The notes under the pieces: generated by a model
Told to the model about the DNA's origin: nothing
The model's input: only the letters and a program-made list of their open reading frames with translations
Databases searched by the model: none
Shown here: positions 41,340 through 53,180 of the stretch, one piece after another
Layout: every line of letters starts with the position of its first letter
How positions within the stretch are numbered: position 1 is the first letter of the stretch
Source of the DNA: Sanderia malayensis
Taxonomy: Eukaryota > Cnidaria > Scyphozoa > Semaeostomeae > Pelagiidae
DNA: 64,000 bases
NCBI GenBank assembly: GCA_013076295.1
Contig: RQOL01000729.1
Coordinates: 248,001-312,000, forward strand
Direction of reading: 5' to 3'
Made by a program: the position numbers and the translations under genes

Positions 41340-43513
41340 TAGCGAAGGGAGACTGTGGAAGAAGAACAATTCAAAATCAAATCTTTTTCATTCTTAGCCG
41401 GAAGATGAGTTGTAGCAATGGTTCCACTTATTTTCATATACTCAATTGATTTATGGGTATTTCTATATGGGTACTTTTCAACTTTATCGCAAATTTATAG
41501 TTTTGAAATATTTTTGAAGAAGGATCTATCTTCTTACACGCAAAATATAATTCTCAAACATTTCTTAATTTAAAGTTTGGTAGAGTTAATAGCTTTACTT
41601 TTTAGGAAGCACTTGTAACTTGTTTGTTATATATAGTTTATAATCATTGCTAACGATACATTACATGATATGATATAATATAAGATGAAATAGCAGTTCG
41701 AATGATCACGATTTGGACATTTGACAAGCACTGGTTCTATGATACACTGTGCAATAAAGGTGTTTATATTAAAATTTTTGCATTAAAAATTAAAATCCAT
41801 TGTAGAGAAAAACTGAGTTTTTTCGCGTTGTGTTGCAACCCTAAATTTTACTGCTGGCCGGACGCATGCGCGAGTTTGCCACACCTTCAATTCGATCCAA
41901 GAAGGTTGGCCTTTTGTTTTTTTCTGCTGTTTGGCTTCAAGTACCCGCAAACATCTACCAACTCTAGCGACAAGATATACATGGTTGGTATACACGGTTT
42001 CCAATGTTTTATTTATTTAGATATGCATCGTTTAAATTTAATCGATATTGCTCAGATTTGTTGCTCAGTTGCAGTGGGGCTAGGCCTTGCCCCATTCAAT
42101 AAAATTTTCCGTCATGTTTAAGGGTATTAAGATAACTTGATTTTGCCCCCGCAAAGGCCTCCTGCATCACTGCTTGCTTGAAAGTGACAGCATCTTCGTT
42201 TGCTGCAAGCATTGCATGCAAAGTGATTTAATGGGGGCGTGGCTTGCTCATGTTTATTGAGTGTGAGCGTGACAGATTGTGAGAAAGGAGGAAAACTATA
42301 TTTATGACGTCATCCATTACTTCGCGAGGAGACTGAAGTGTCTGATTGCCAAGGAGACATTTATTATCAAATTTAACTTCTATTATATCATATGAGATGC
42401 ATGAATCTGTTGTTAGTGCATTTGTAAAATGTCCTCTGTTCAGATGTATGTGTTTTGATGAAGGTTTGATTCGGTGCAGTCTTCATCATAAATCCTTTAG
42501 ATTTACAGGTTGTCTGCAAGCATAAACATTGAATGGACGGTTCCGTGCGTCCCGTCAAAGATCCTTGCTGGATGGCAGCTGAACACAGTCTGTGATGGGA
42601 GGAACCATGAATCATCCCCCTCACCCCTGTTGACACTGACAGGTGAGGTTAGACGATAACATTTTATCTTAATCAACTGTTGTTTCTCATCTTTCCATCT
42701 AAACAATTCCAAGCTGCACCTCTCGCCAAGACACCAACACAAGAGACTTTGCACGTGCCGACGTCTCACAGGGGGGTTGCTTATGGAGTAGCCTCGCTTT
42801 GGACAACCGGCCTCTCTTAGAATACATCTTTCATCTTACATCGTGTCAAAAATTGGAAGCTTCGTTTTGTAATTATCCAAGGGGCCACTATCTTATTGCT
42901 TTGCTACTTAACCCTATTTTGCCTGGAAGTGTTCAAGATTCACTGTTTTCTCAAATTGTGCGGAAACAGAATATTTTCACCTCGCTTGAGAACAGACAAC
43001 TATGCAAAGAGGGCTTAGAGTTTTGCTAAAACCAAAGGATGTCTTAAGATTTCCTTTTTGAATTTGTGACTCCATTTATCGAGAGGCTGGACCACTGCCA
43101 GTTGTAACACTTTCTGATTAACACGACTGTTTGCACAAATCATTATACTCAAACCTCCTCCTTTCAAATATTTCAATTTATCCGAGATTTTATGCAGGGA
43201 AATATCCCGAGGCAATGGGTTTTCTTGAGATGACAAAGTTCATCAGAAGGCAGGGTTGTGCGAAATTCTAAACTCCTTTCTCAGGCTTATGATTAAGATA
43301 TTTAGATTACCGGGGATCCAATTCTAATTGTTATATTATTTGACATATTACTCAATGCGTTCTGCAAACATTGATCTGATACACTGACAGTCTCAATTAT
43401 TTGTTTCTCGATCTTGTAAATACTTTTCTGTCATATCTAAGGACGCAATGTAAATATACGCGGTTTAAATATCGTTCAGAATTCGACGCTTTGCCTTTTG
43501 TGGTGAACAAGTC

Positions 43514-43571
43514 GATTGACGTTTAAGGAGACTGGGCTTAAGGATTGACGTTTAAGGAGACTGGGCTTAAG
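43514..43571. repeat. Exact 29-bp tandem duplication
   Basis: The unit gattgacgtttaaggagact followed by gggcttaag occurs twice head to tail (43514-43542 and 43543-43571). It is in intergenic sequence. Confidence 0.9.
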
Positions 43572-44627
43572 ATCATCATTCATTTTGATGGGCACAACAT
43601 CCTTGAAATCTAATGGCTAAACATGTGAATCATCTATGACTGCGCTGGGTGCGGACACTCAATACCTTACTTACTGTTATATCATCAACAAATCTGGTCT
43701 GAGGAGTCGTCATCTACTCTGCTTGCGCTATTTAATTATAATTTTAATTTATTGCTTCTGAGTCATACTTGTTTTTATAAGAAACTTGGATCAGCATTTA
43801 GTGTTAAAACTTATCAAATGTTAGCTACAATCTTTTCCAAATGAAAGTTAACGAAGCTCTTGCTATTCGTTATGACCATGCCCTGCACAAACTGAATTCA
43901 ATGCCATTGACTTTAGTTTTTAAACAGCCTGTTTTAAAAATGGCAGTTTTACAGTTTCTTTAATTTTCTTGAGCCTCGTATTAAAACGTCCCAAATATTT
44001 GCCAATTTTAGTTCTAGTTTCTTATAAGCCAGTTTCTATAAAAATTCGTTTATGCATATGTTGCACTGCCCACCCAAGTTATAATGGATAACTAACTGAT
44101 AAATCCAAATAATCTAAAGAGGCCACAAGGAAGATATATAATGTTCTGTAATTTGATGACAACATGTGCTTTTGAATATACATCTATCATGTTGGGATAT
44201 CGTTATCATGTTTATGATACGACATCTCCCTTGGCCTTGTGTTCAAATACGATCTCTTGTGTTTTCCTCACGCCGTTCGTGTTTGGTCATTGTCGTTTGT
44301 GCTTGTTGTTATTGCACGGTGACCCCCCGTCAATAGGAGAGAAGTTAAGACGATAAAGGACAGGCAGCAGCATGAGCTAAGAATGACAAAACACTTGTTA
44401 ACTGAGTCTCTCTTTGATGTTCAGTTGACATGTGATTCTCTTCAACAACCTTGTATCAAATTAACAATCGCGAATTGTAACAATATTCCACTCGTGCTGA
44501 TTTGGTCGTGCTTTTTCCTTCTTCAGGGTAGAAACGAACTCTAATCAAGTCAGACCCACAGAAGGTCACAGAGAATTGAAAGCAAGAGCAACTGGCTGTT
44601 TTGAGTAAGTTGTATCTTTGCCTTGCT

Positions 44628-44717
44628 TATGTTTACCATATTTTATTCCTTCATTGCTTATGTTTACCATATTTTATTCCTTCATTGCTTATGTTTACCA
44701 TATTTTATTCCTTCATT
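44628..44717. repeat. 31-bp tandem repeat, three copies
   Basis: The unit gcttatgtttaccatatttt followed by attccttcatt is repeated three times with no visible differences in the copied part. It opens a repetitive frame that is unlikely to be coding. Confidence 0.9.
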
Positions 44718-47355
44718 TATTACATTGCTCTTTTAAGAAAAGCAAATTTCTTCACTGACACGAGCTTCGTGTTAATAAAACAATTTCTTTCCTCTCAAGA
44801 TTGTTCATTGGCTCTTGACTTCACATATAGGACAAGAGATCAAATCTCAAAGGTAAGTCGACAAATTCCAATTATTTTACATGCATCTGCGTTCATAAAG
44901 AAATGAAGAACTTGCTGAAATAGCCTAGTTGTTCTTCTATTTTTTCTGTACAGACGGTGTGCGAAGCCAGCCAGAGACCCATGTCTGCTCTGTTTCCTTA
45001 TTAGTATTCTATATATCTGTGCAAGTTCCTCTCATCCATTTTCGACTAGCTTGCTATTTCGATCGACCAGGTTCGCCATTTTCGTCAAGAAGTCTCAGTT
45101 GTTGTCTCACGACTCCAGTGTGAGCCAACATGTGCACACGATCCAGTCGGCAATATTTTGGTCGCCAGACACCAGAGTGTGTTAAATGCGTCGGATATTT
45201 CAACGCGTTTAAAAGTCTTCAAGTGACAATATTATTGCACTCGAAAATCGCAGGTGATTTGTCCACATGTTTGTGCCACAAAAATCATGAATGGGGAGAG
45301 AAGTTGAATGCGTGTCATCAAACTTCTGGGCCAAAATGTGCACATGCTTGATGATTCGATTTGATCCGATCTTTTGCTGGGCATTTCACGTTTGACCCAA
45401 CACGCCGTTTCAAACAAAGCTGGCACGACTTTTTTAATACTTCACGATGCTCACTCATTTGCATCTCGCTTCCCAGTGTTGTGGTGTATTGTTCTTGCCA
45501 AAGTGATCTCTCGATTTGACAGTACACGTGACACACGTTATATGTGCTGTGATCATACTATACCACAATGCACCATCATACGAACTGAACAGACAGTCAC
45601 TACATCATTCAATGGCCGTATGCTCTTTTAAGCAATATTTTGGAGAGGTTTTTTGTCTCTGCTGCTTTCCTATTTGGATTTATATTGATCCGATATAATT
45701 CGACATTTGTCACTTCTGACAATCCGAGGATCACTTGTGTTTCAAATTACCAGAAAGAAACATCATCTTTTTGGATATATTCCATTTCTATGGTACATTT
45801 TTTCAAACTTAGTTTTTCCTAATCCTTTTAAAAAATGACATATTCATGTTCCTGCTGATTAATAAGTAAATAAGTATGCAAACCAATTTTAGTTAAGCAA
45901 CGTTCAATTTCATTCTTCATCAATTTCAACATCAAATGATACACAATTGGCTTAAGGGTACGTTTTCAAGAAACTTTAATCTCTAAGCCACACACAAACA
46001 TTTCGGAGATTACTTTAACAGAAGAAAATTTTCTATTTTACAGTTCTACTCTTTTCTTCGTAAAGGGATTTCTTATCTCCTTTCTTTCTTCATCACAAAG
46101 GCTAGTGCTATTTATTACAACATATACTTTATCTATCACCAACATAGATAAAAGATCTCTAGCAATTCTAATCAACTCGGTTTGAAAACGGTGTTAAAGT
46201 ATAGTACGCCTACGTTTGCTAACATTTTCCTTTGCATATAATTCGAACTGATTATTAATTTTTCATCTGTTTTCTTCCGTAGCAGCTGCCAACAGGAGCA
46301 TCAGTTTTTTTTATAAAACTGCTTGCGTTTGCATCACTGCTTCGCACATACACACACACTTGAAGTAACCGAACGTCTGTCAAAAGTCAGTCAAGAGAAC
46401 TGGTAAGTTCCTCAGTTGATATGCAACCTATTTCTTGCTAAATATTGATACTGGCGAGGTGAAAATTGTCGTGTCGTGAAGTATTAAAAGACGAGACTAA
46501 AAGTGATTACGAGTGAGTACTTGAGAGAAATTACACGCTCTTTTTTAAAAAAAGAAACCCGTTGGAACCTCGCTGGTCAGAGTGTCTTAATTTTGGGACA
46601 CTTTTGGCCACATTTTACCAGTATGCTTTTTTAAAAGTTTCTGAATTAGATAGTTGAAAAACGCACGCATTTCATTTCAAAAACACTGAAAAACAAGTCA
46701 AAAATAACGCTGGAACTTCATTAAATATGCATTTTTTAATGTTAATCAATGAACGTCATACTCCATTGATATCAGCACGAGTCTTCTCCTTTCACAGTTC
46801 ACACAAACATCAAATATATTGTAGTTTTTTAGTGATTTTTCATTTACCAGTGATAGTTTCTCACATGTTTGATTGACCTTAAATACCAGTGAGTTTTGTA
46901 TAACGCAATTTCATATAAAGAATTCGTGGACTCCAATTGAAGAAGAGTTTATTTGGGACTATAACGACTTCCAAATTTTATTATTTTTGGATATCTTCGA
47001 ACGTCGCTGACTGACTGTCTCAAATGCTAACGTCAACATGACTATCATGCATTCATTGTGGTTCTGCATTCATTACGTAACTGACATTTGCATTGCATAT
47101 ACATGTGCCATGTAGCTCAATGTGTTTCATCAATAATTCACTTGTGAAGTATATAAACCACTGTCTTGTGTCTGTCAGGTTCATTGACTGAAAAATCGTT
47201 TGGGCTTCGTATTGTTTAAGGTTACTTAGCTGATCTTTACTGACAAATGCATGCATAACTACACATAACATTGTTTGTTATTAAAGGATATATACAATAC
47301 AAGACAGTGTTAATCAATTGTGCTGTAATACCTCTGCAGATTAACTTGCGCAAAG

Positions 47356-48026
47356 ATGTCTACTGCAATCTCATTGGCTCTGTTGTTGATTGGCTGGTCG
47401 TGTTACGTAGCATCATGGCCTCAACCCAACCACGTCAAAATGAGCCATCAAATATGCAATTATTACGATCTACTGGAGTTTCTTGCGCCTATATGTTCGA
47501 AACATAATCAAAGACATCGAAGAGAAGTCAACGATCAATTGTCTGTCAAATGTAAGTATCCAAGTAAACTTTTATTCTCGTGAATATATCTTTTCTTCAT
47601 TGTGTATTACTACGACCCTCTCCAAAATATAATACCACCCAGTCATACAATAAAGCCTGGTTTCCATATAGGCGTTGAGGGTTGTTGAGGGTCGTTGAGG
47701 GTCGTAAACCAGGCTTAACAGCGATCCCTTGGGTGACAAATAAAAGTCTTTCATGCCACTAATCACCATAGAGCTAATGTCGAAATTTGTTAGAAAGACC
47801 TGATCAGTAATTATACTAAGAACATCGTTTGATTTCAGCAAAATATCTTGATGATGCGAAGCAAGCAAAGAATTTCCTAAAGTCATCCATTGGAAGGCAT
47901 CGTATGCGGAGAGCAACCTCGAGAGACGTGTCCTACTACGATGAATGCTGCACTAGCAAGATTTGTAATTACCAAGAGCTTACCGAGTATTGTTACGTCA
48001 TACCGTTTGGGCGTCTCTCCTACTGA
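47356..48026 (+). CDS. Insulin/relaxin-like peptide precursor with shifted cysteine spacing
   Basis: Two coding exons (47356-47551, 47839-48026) give a 127-residue precursor. The order is signal peptide (MSTAISLALLLIGWSCYVAS), B-like chain (HQICNYYDLLEFLAPIC), RHRR cleavage site, connecting peptide, RMRR site, and A-like chain (DECCTSKICNYQELTEYC). The intron splits the connecting peptide in phase 1, the classical position and phase of the coding intron in insulin-family genes. Six cysteines stand as in the family, but spacing is off: CX12C in the B-like chain (normal CX11C) and CCX4CX8C in the A-like chain (normal CCX3CX8C). A candidate 5' untranslated exon ends near 46402 with acceptor at about 47339. 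It is probably a secreted hormone or growth factor. Insulin/IGF versus relaxin type cannot be decided; the relaxin RxxxRxxI motif is absent. Confidence 0.82.
47652..47717. repeat. Small hairpin with an internal gttgagggtc repeat
   Basis: Arms aagcctggttt near 47653 and aaaccaggctt near 47706 are complementary. Between them is a run of gttgagggt-like units. It is in the intron of the insulin-like gene and resembles the end structure of a short repetitive element. Confidence 0.65.
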
Positions 48027-48543
48027 TCAAGGTAACTGGCGATTTAAGCCTGTAAGTCATTTAACAATACGCGAAAACTTCTACATGATTATGCTGATTG
48101 TATAGTATGCATTACTTGTTTTATTCTGGTGTTGAAGTATCCAGAAGATGAGTGATGCTCAAGGGTTTCGGTTTGCACAGGGTTTTACGTGAGTTAGAAA
48201 TGTTCTAATTATTTCGCACTTTTAACGATTTTAATTTAATGCAGATGCATTCAAATCTCAATAAAACTAAATAGCTATGGATTGATCAAATATAATCTAA
48301 ATATAAACGTTGGATTAAATTGAAAAGTAATAATGTATAATAAAATACAAAGAAGACATTTATGAAGCTTAACATATGTATAAAAGCGAATCTCAATACG
48401 ATTCTGTATAGAATCAATATGTCTGCTGAATTCTATCTTATAGGTAAAGCTAGTATATCATGAATAAGCGTTCTAGATAACAATAGAGTAGTGATAACAA
48501 AAGTATAAATAAAGTTAATTAATTACAACCTATATATTGTTTT
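48027..48543. other. Convergent spacer between insulin-like and SIRT1 genes
   Basis: About 500 bp of AT-rich DNA between two stop codons on opposite strands. It should contain both 3' untranslated regions. No other gene is seen. Confidence 0.6.
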
Positions 48544-51500
48544 TTAATTTGTAAAAGATTCGTGTATTGGCAGGGGATTATGGGTAGTATTAACAGTTTG
48601 TTTTGTTTGCAATTCAAGACGATTGTCTTCTCGAATACTGCTGACGTCATCATCACCACTATCATCACGATTATCACGATGATGATCGTCATCGTTTTCT
48701 TCGCCATCTTCATCGTCTTCCAAATGAAAAAGTCGTTCGGGTGTCGCAAAACTGCTATTGATCTCAGCACCATGAAAAACATATCGATTCGGTGGCAGAA
48801 ATAGGTAGTGCAAATCTGGCAGAAATATAAGAAACATCACATATTGCAAGAGCACGTCTAGATAGCTATAGCTATATAGCTTGTTAGTACTTAATAAGAA
48901 TCGCCCCCCTCGCGATTCTTATTAAATACTATCTACAAGCTATTAGTACTAATAGGTCCCCCCCCCTCGAATAAGCCCCCTCTAAGGAAATAAAAAATTA
49001 ATAAGTCCCCAAGCGGCTTGTTCGAGGATTTACTGTGAGGAAGAAAGAAACAGAACAGGAATCACCTTCTTCAATCATATCACGCAACAGGACATCCTTT
49101 GAGTATCTGGGGCTCATTGTTCGAATAATCAGTTGGGAATCTTGAGAGCCCTGCGAAGAACTCCTGCTTCTCTTTCGTGTTGTATCGCCGTGAAGATCAT
49201 TTGTGCTCCTCAGCGTTTGTTTACAATGTTTATCATCATCATTGATAATCTGTCCAAAAATGGTTACTGAGTTATCTATTCTCAAGCGCTTTGGGGTATC
49301 TTCATCATCGTCTCTGTTTGCTTTTACAGATGAAACGTCTTTACTGGTATTATCATCACAAGTTTGGGTGATTTCATTTCTGTTCGCATTTCTCACACGA
49401 TCACCAACATGTGTTGTTTCTAATTTAGAAATTGCATGCATACTCTCACGAGGTCGTTTTCTATAGCTCACCCATGTATCATCATGTTCGGAGCTGATCT
49501 CGCTCCTCTCCGCTGTAGAACTGTCATCCCTCGGGTCCCCTGGTTGTCGTTCTGCATTATACTCTAGTCTTTCCGTAGCGGTTCCTTCTGAGGAATACTC
49601 CTTATTCGATGGTTGACTCACATCTGAGCCATGAGCAAGTTCAGTACATCCTCCCTTTTCATCGCTATCATCATCATTATCATGAATTTCTTTTTCCGTT
49701 TTAACATTCACACTTTCCACCGAAACGTCATTTTCATCGTTAACGTCCGATTCTGCGCCATCACTGTCCGATAGCGATTCAAGCAGCTTCAGTATGGCCT
49801 CTTTATCAAGAGGAGGCGTATCATGTCCCAACGTGACGTCGCTCCAATCTTCTCCAAGTCGTCGGCAAATCTCGCAGATGACGTCATCACAGTTGCCAAG
49901 CAACTCGACGTCAAAATTGAAATGATTAAGAGGCTCTCGGTTGATAAGGATCTGAGGCACATCAGGATTGACATAATCTACAGGGCAAAGAAATAAGAAT
50001 GAAACAACAGCATATTCAATGGCGACTGCACGATTGAATGTCAGTGTCAACTTCGTACCTGGAATCAATGCTACTGGCCGAACTTTCAGCGAAGAGCCAA
50101 TCACAATCAACAGATCAGCCTGATGGGAAACAAAAAACGGACTGTGGTGAAAGCGTGCAGTAATTTGCTTGCTGGGAGCAAATCACGGAATTGGTATAGA
50201 CAGAATAGAAACAATGGTGAAAAGTGGAGGATAAAACAGCAGCGTATATGGCCAAACATACCTCGGTTTTATCCGTGTCTAGTTTTTCGTAAAAGACGTT
50301 CGGCAGACCTTCTCCGAAGAAAATGATGTCTGCGTGAAGAAGAAAGAAATACGTTATGATAACAAGTTGATTGTCAACAAATTCGGATTTGAGGAAACAA
50401 GGAACGATGTTGGATTTATTTGGTAATTCACGGACCTGGTTTCATGACCGCCAAAATGTTTTCATCTTCTGGACAATTCGGACATTTTGGAATGATCTGA
50501 AAAGAATTCAAAGGGAAATGTGGAGGATAAAAAAACGGCTGGTCGATTTGTGAGTGCGTGAAAATCGTCAAATGAGACAAAGGGATAACGAGAAAAGATT
50601 CGAATGAAGTGATAGTAAAGAAACAATGGATGGAAAAAATTGCCTGGTTGAAGATTTTGTCCTGGATGACGTCAGCATTCACTCGATATTTACAGTTCGT
50701 ACATGAAGCAGTGGCGAAAGAACCTGATTGAAACAAGATATAGATAAGGATGGATTGCATTGGGGTGGAGAGAAGATGGATTGGATTGAGATGGATTGAA
50801 TTGAGATGGATTGGGTTGAGATGGATTGAATTGGGGTAGAGAGAAGATGATTGGATTGAGATGGATTAGGCTGAGTTGGATTGGATTGAGATGGTTTGTG
50901 ATGGATAGAAGATGGATTGGGTTGAGATGATTGGATTGAGATGGATAGAAGATGGGTTGGATTGAGATGGATAGAAGATGCATTGGATTGCGATGGATTG
51001 GATTGCGATGGATTGTGATGGATATAAGATGGATTGGATGCATCATATATCACCAAGGAAAGTGTGTATTATATTTGATGCAGAGTTCAACTAACCATGA
51101 CATTGGATAACCCTTTCAATGCCAGCCACTTGTTCAAGCGTGTCAATATTTTGGGTATAGTTGTGCAATAGTTTCTTCTTTCGATCCAATGCGGCAATGA
51201 ACCTGTGGCTTAATGATGGCTTGAATTTACCTGGATAGATTTCCTGGGGAAAGACGAAAGACATGTTGGTGAGAAAGGAAATTTGTGAAGGAAGAAATGC
51301 AATGGAACAAGGGGCAGATGCAATGTAGTAAGACCACCAATGCAAAAGTAATGGCTACCAAATTTGTTGTAAAAGATTGTTGAACTTTTCTTACCTTTGC
51401 GAACTTGAAGAAAGGTCTCTGATCTCGTCTGAAGTAATGAATATCAAACATAGATTGTGGATCTGGCAAGTCTGGAAAATCTTTGCTCAGTCTGGCATAT

Positions 51501-52632
51501 ATTCCATCTCGAGATCGAAAATCTGGAATTCCGCAAGACACTGAGACCTGCAATTGAAATGACATGCGTCTCGTTACAAGCCTACAGGATGAATATTTCT
51601 TTTCAAAATGTTCAGAAACTCACCCCAGCACCAGTTAGAATAATGATCTTTTTACAGCTCGCAATCAACTTCACTACATTTTCCAGCGTGCTGACATGGT
51701 CCAATTTGCATCTGGGCTTTGGTTCAGTCAAAATCTCCCAAACAACTTTCCACAATGTCATGGGATCAACATATTGGGGCTACGAAATCAAAAATTAGCG
51801 TGGTCACTTCTGGTTTTCCATACAAGATTATCAAGCTACTATTAAAAGTATACAAATTTGTCCAATGGAGAAAGGTCATGCTCAATCTGGCTCTCTCAGC
51901 AGAAATAATGGCAACATTTATGTTACTTACAAAGCTCACACCAGGCATAATTTGTGATATAATCCTTTCTGGGTCAACGTTCTGGGAGATTTGGCTTGCA
52001 ATCCAACCCATTGGACCTAAAATCAAACAAGTTGGTTCCGTATGGTATTTTGAAGTGAAAACAAAAAGAGGTATCTAAATGGCAAACCAAAATGAGGTCT
52101 CTCAATCAAACTGCTTGGACACTATTAAACTCTTTTACGAAGAGAAAAAACATCAAAACAAATAAAAACCCTTCAAAGTCCCATCGCTAGAAGACCCTGA
52201 CTGTCTTTCAAAGTTCCTCATGTCTTCAAAATAATTAATTGCATTTTCGTCACTGTCAGATTGGCTTATTTCGTTATCCACATCGTTACAATTGTCTTCA
52301 AGATTATCTCCAGGGGTGTGACCCGTCTCTCGTTCTTTAGAATGAATGGGGTGCGATGAATCCGGAGGTTGCACCCCTCTCTCTCCAATTAACAATGGGG
52401 TTGTACCCCTGACGTTCTCTAAAGATTTTTTATCACGAATCTCTTCACCACTGTCCTCACTTGTTACAGACACACGAGAATCAATAGTGTTGTTGTCAGA
52501 TATCTTAGTTCCTTCGTTATCTCCTTCATTACCCTTGTTTTCAAGAGGTTCGTCGCGATGCCGATTGCCTAGGCCATCATTTAAAGTTGAATTTCTCTCA
52601 GGACTCTGGATGGCTGGCAAATCTTTTTCCAT
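48544..52632 (-). CDS. SIRT1: SIRT1 NAD-dependent protein deacetylase
   Basis: Eleven exons, 5' to 3': 52632-52170, 52016-51931, 51779-51624, 51547-51395, 51243-51096, 50723-50644, 50496-50436, 50329-50262, 50119-50059, 49977-49066, 48815-48544, total 2,460 nt (819 residues). I start at the ATG at 52632, the first in frame. Exon 1 is an acidic, disordered N-terminus. The core has GPMGWIASQ, LTGAGVSVSCGIPDFRSRDG, TQNIDTLEQ, catalytic His in IQCHGSFATASC, zinc cysteines CTNC and CPNC, IGSSLKVRPVALIP, and ILINREP. A large exon adds about 300 acidic/Ser-rich residues. The last exon carries HYLFLPPNRYVFHGAE, the ESA motif that activates SIRT1 in other animals, then an Asp/Glu-rich tail. It removes acetyl groups from histones and transcription factors in the nucleus. 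The intron after 50644 uses a GC donor. The transcript diverges from the zinc-finger gene at 53181. Confidence 0.95.
48891..48924. repeat. 13-bp inverted repeat in the last SIRT1 intron
   Basis: Arms ttaataagaatcg (48891-48903) and cgattcttattaa (48912-48924) are exact complements around an 8-bp C-rich loop. It is next to a C-rich tract near 48955. Confidence 0.8.
50740..51040. repeat. Degenerate minisatellite (gattggattgagatg-like units)
   Basis: Short, variable units of atggattggattgag and agatggattg fill about 300 bp of the SIRT1 intron between exons 51243-51096 and 50723-50644. The frames across it (repeated NPSQS, IHLNP) are artefacts of the repeat. Confidence 0.92.
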
Positions 52633-53180
52633 AATAACAACCAAATGATGATAATCACTTAAAGTAAGTGTAATCGGTGGTCTTTTTCGCTCTAAATATC
52701 ATGTATTTCGAAATTGTTTTGGTTTCCCAAAATCTCATTATAAACCCGCCATTTTGTCTCTTTGTTGAACTGGGGATGTGCAGAGAACTCCATGTAAAAT
52801 ATACATTGGAATGCAAATGTGTGCACGTGAGCGACATGAAAAAAACATGGCATGCCAGAGGTGGGTGGAAAAGATGTTTTTTTAACGGGGAGACAGGAAC
52901 GGAAGAAAATAATTTTTTTTATCTTGTGTGCTTTGCGTGCTGAATGTGCATCATCTCATCTGGAATGCATCATTCATCTTCCGGATGATGATCACGAATT
53001 TGTTTCCTATCATTGTTCTATCCAGCTGAAACGAAGTTGATACAATTCATATGCGAGCCAGAAAAGTCTTCTGAAATTTTTAGGCCACCCACTGGAAATT
53101 GGGCACACTCGCAAGTCTGCTGGCCACACTTGAATATTTATTATTGGATACACGCACGTGAAACCATCGTTTGATTTATC
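52633..53180. promoter_or_regulatory. Divergent intergenic region between SIRT1 and ZnF-B
   Basis: The two start codons point away from each other 548 bp apart, so both promoters must share this stretch or lie in upstream untranslated exons. I see no defined box. The call rests on position only. Confidence 0.5.

Larger units (their letters stand above)
41340..47355. other. 6-kb region without a recognisable coding gene
   Basis: I found no domain-bearing frame or convincing exon chain on either strand. Local features are a 29-bp direct duplication near 43514-43571, a 31-bp unit repeated three times near 44628-44717, and a possible 5' untranslated exon of the insulin-like gene ending near 46402. 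It may contain distal regulatory DNA or non-coding transcripts, which sequence alone cannot show. Confidence 0.5.

Noticed and set aside
41702..42121. Plus frame of 139 residues downstream of the tetraspanin gene
   Set aside because: No domain, AT-driven composition and no splice partner. It is probably 3' or intergenic sequence.
50690..51056. Minus-strand frames rich in NPSQS/IHLNP
   Set aside because: They cross the gattggattgag minisatellite in a SIRT1 intron and are repeat artefacts.
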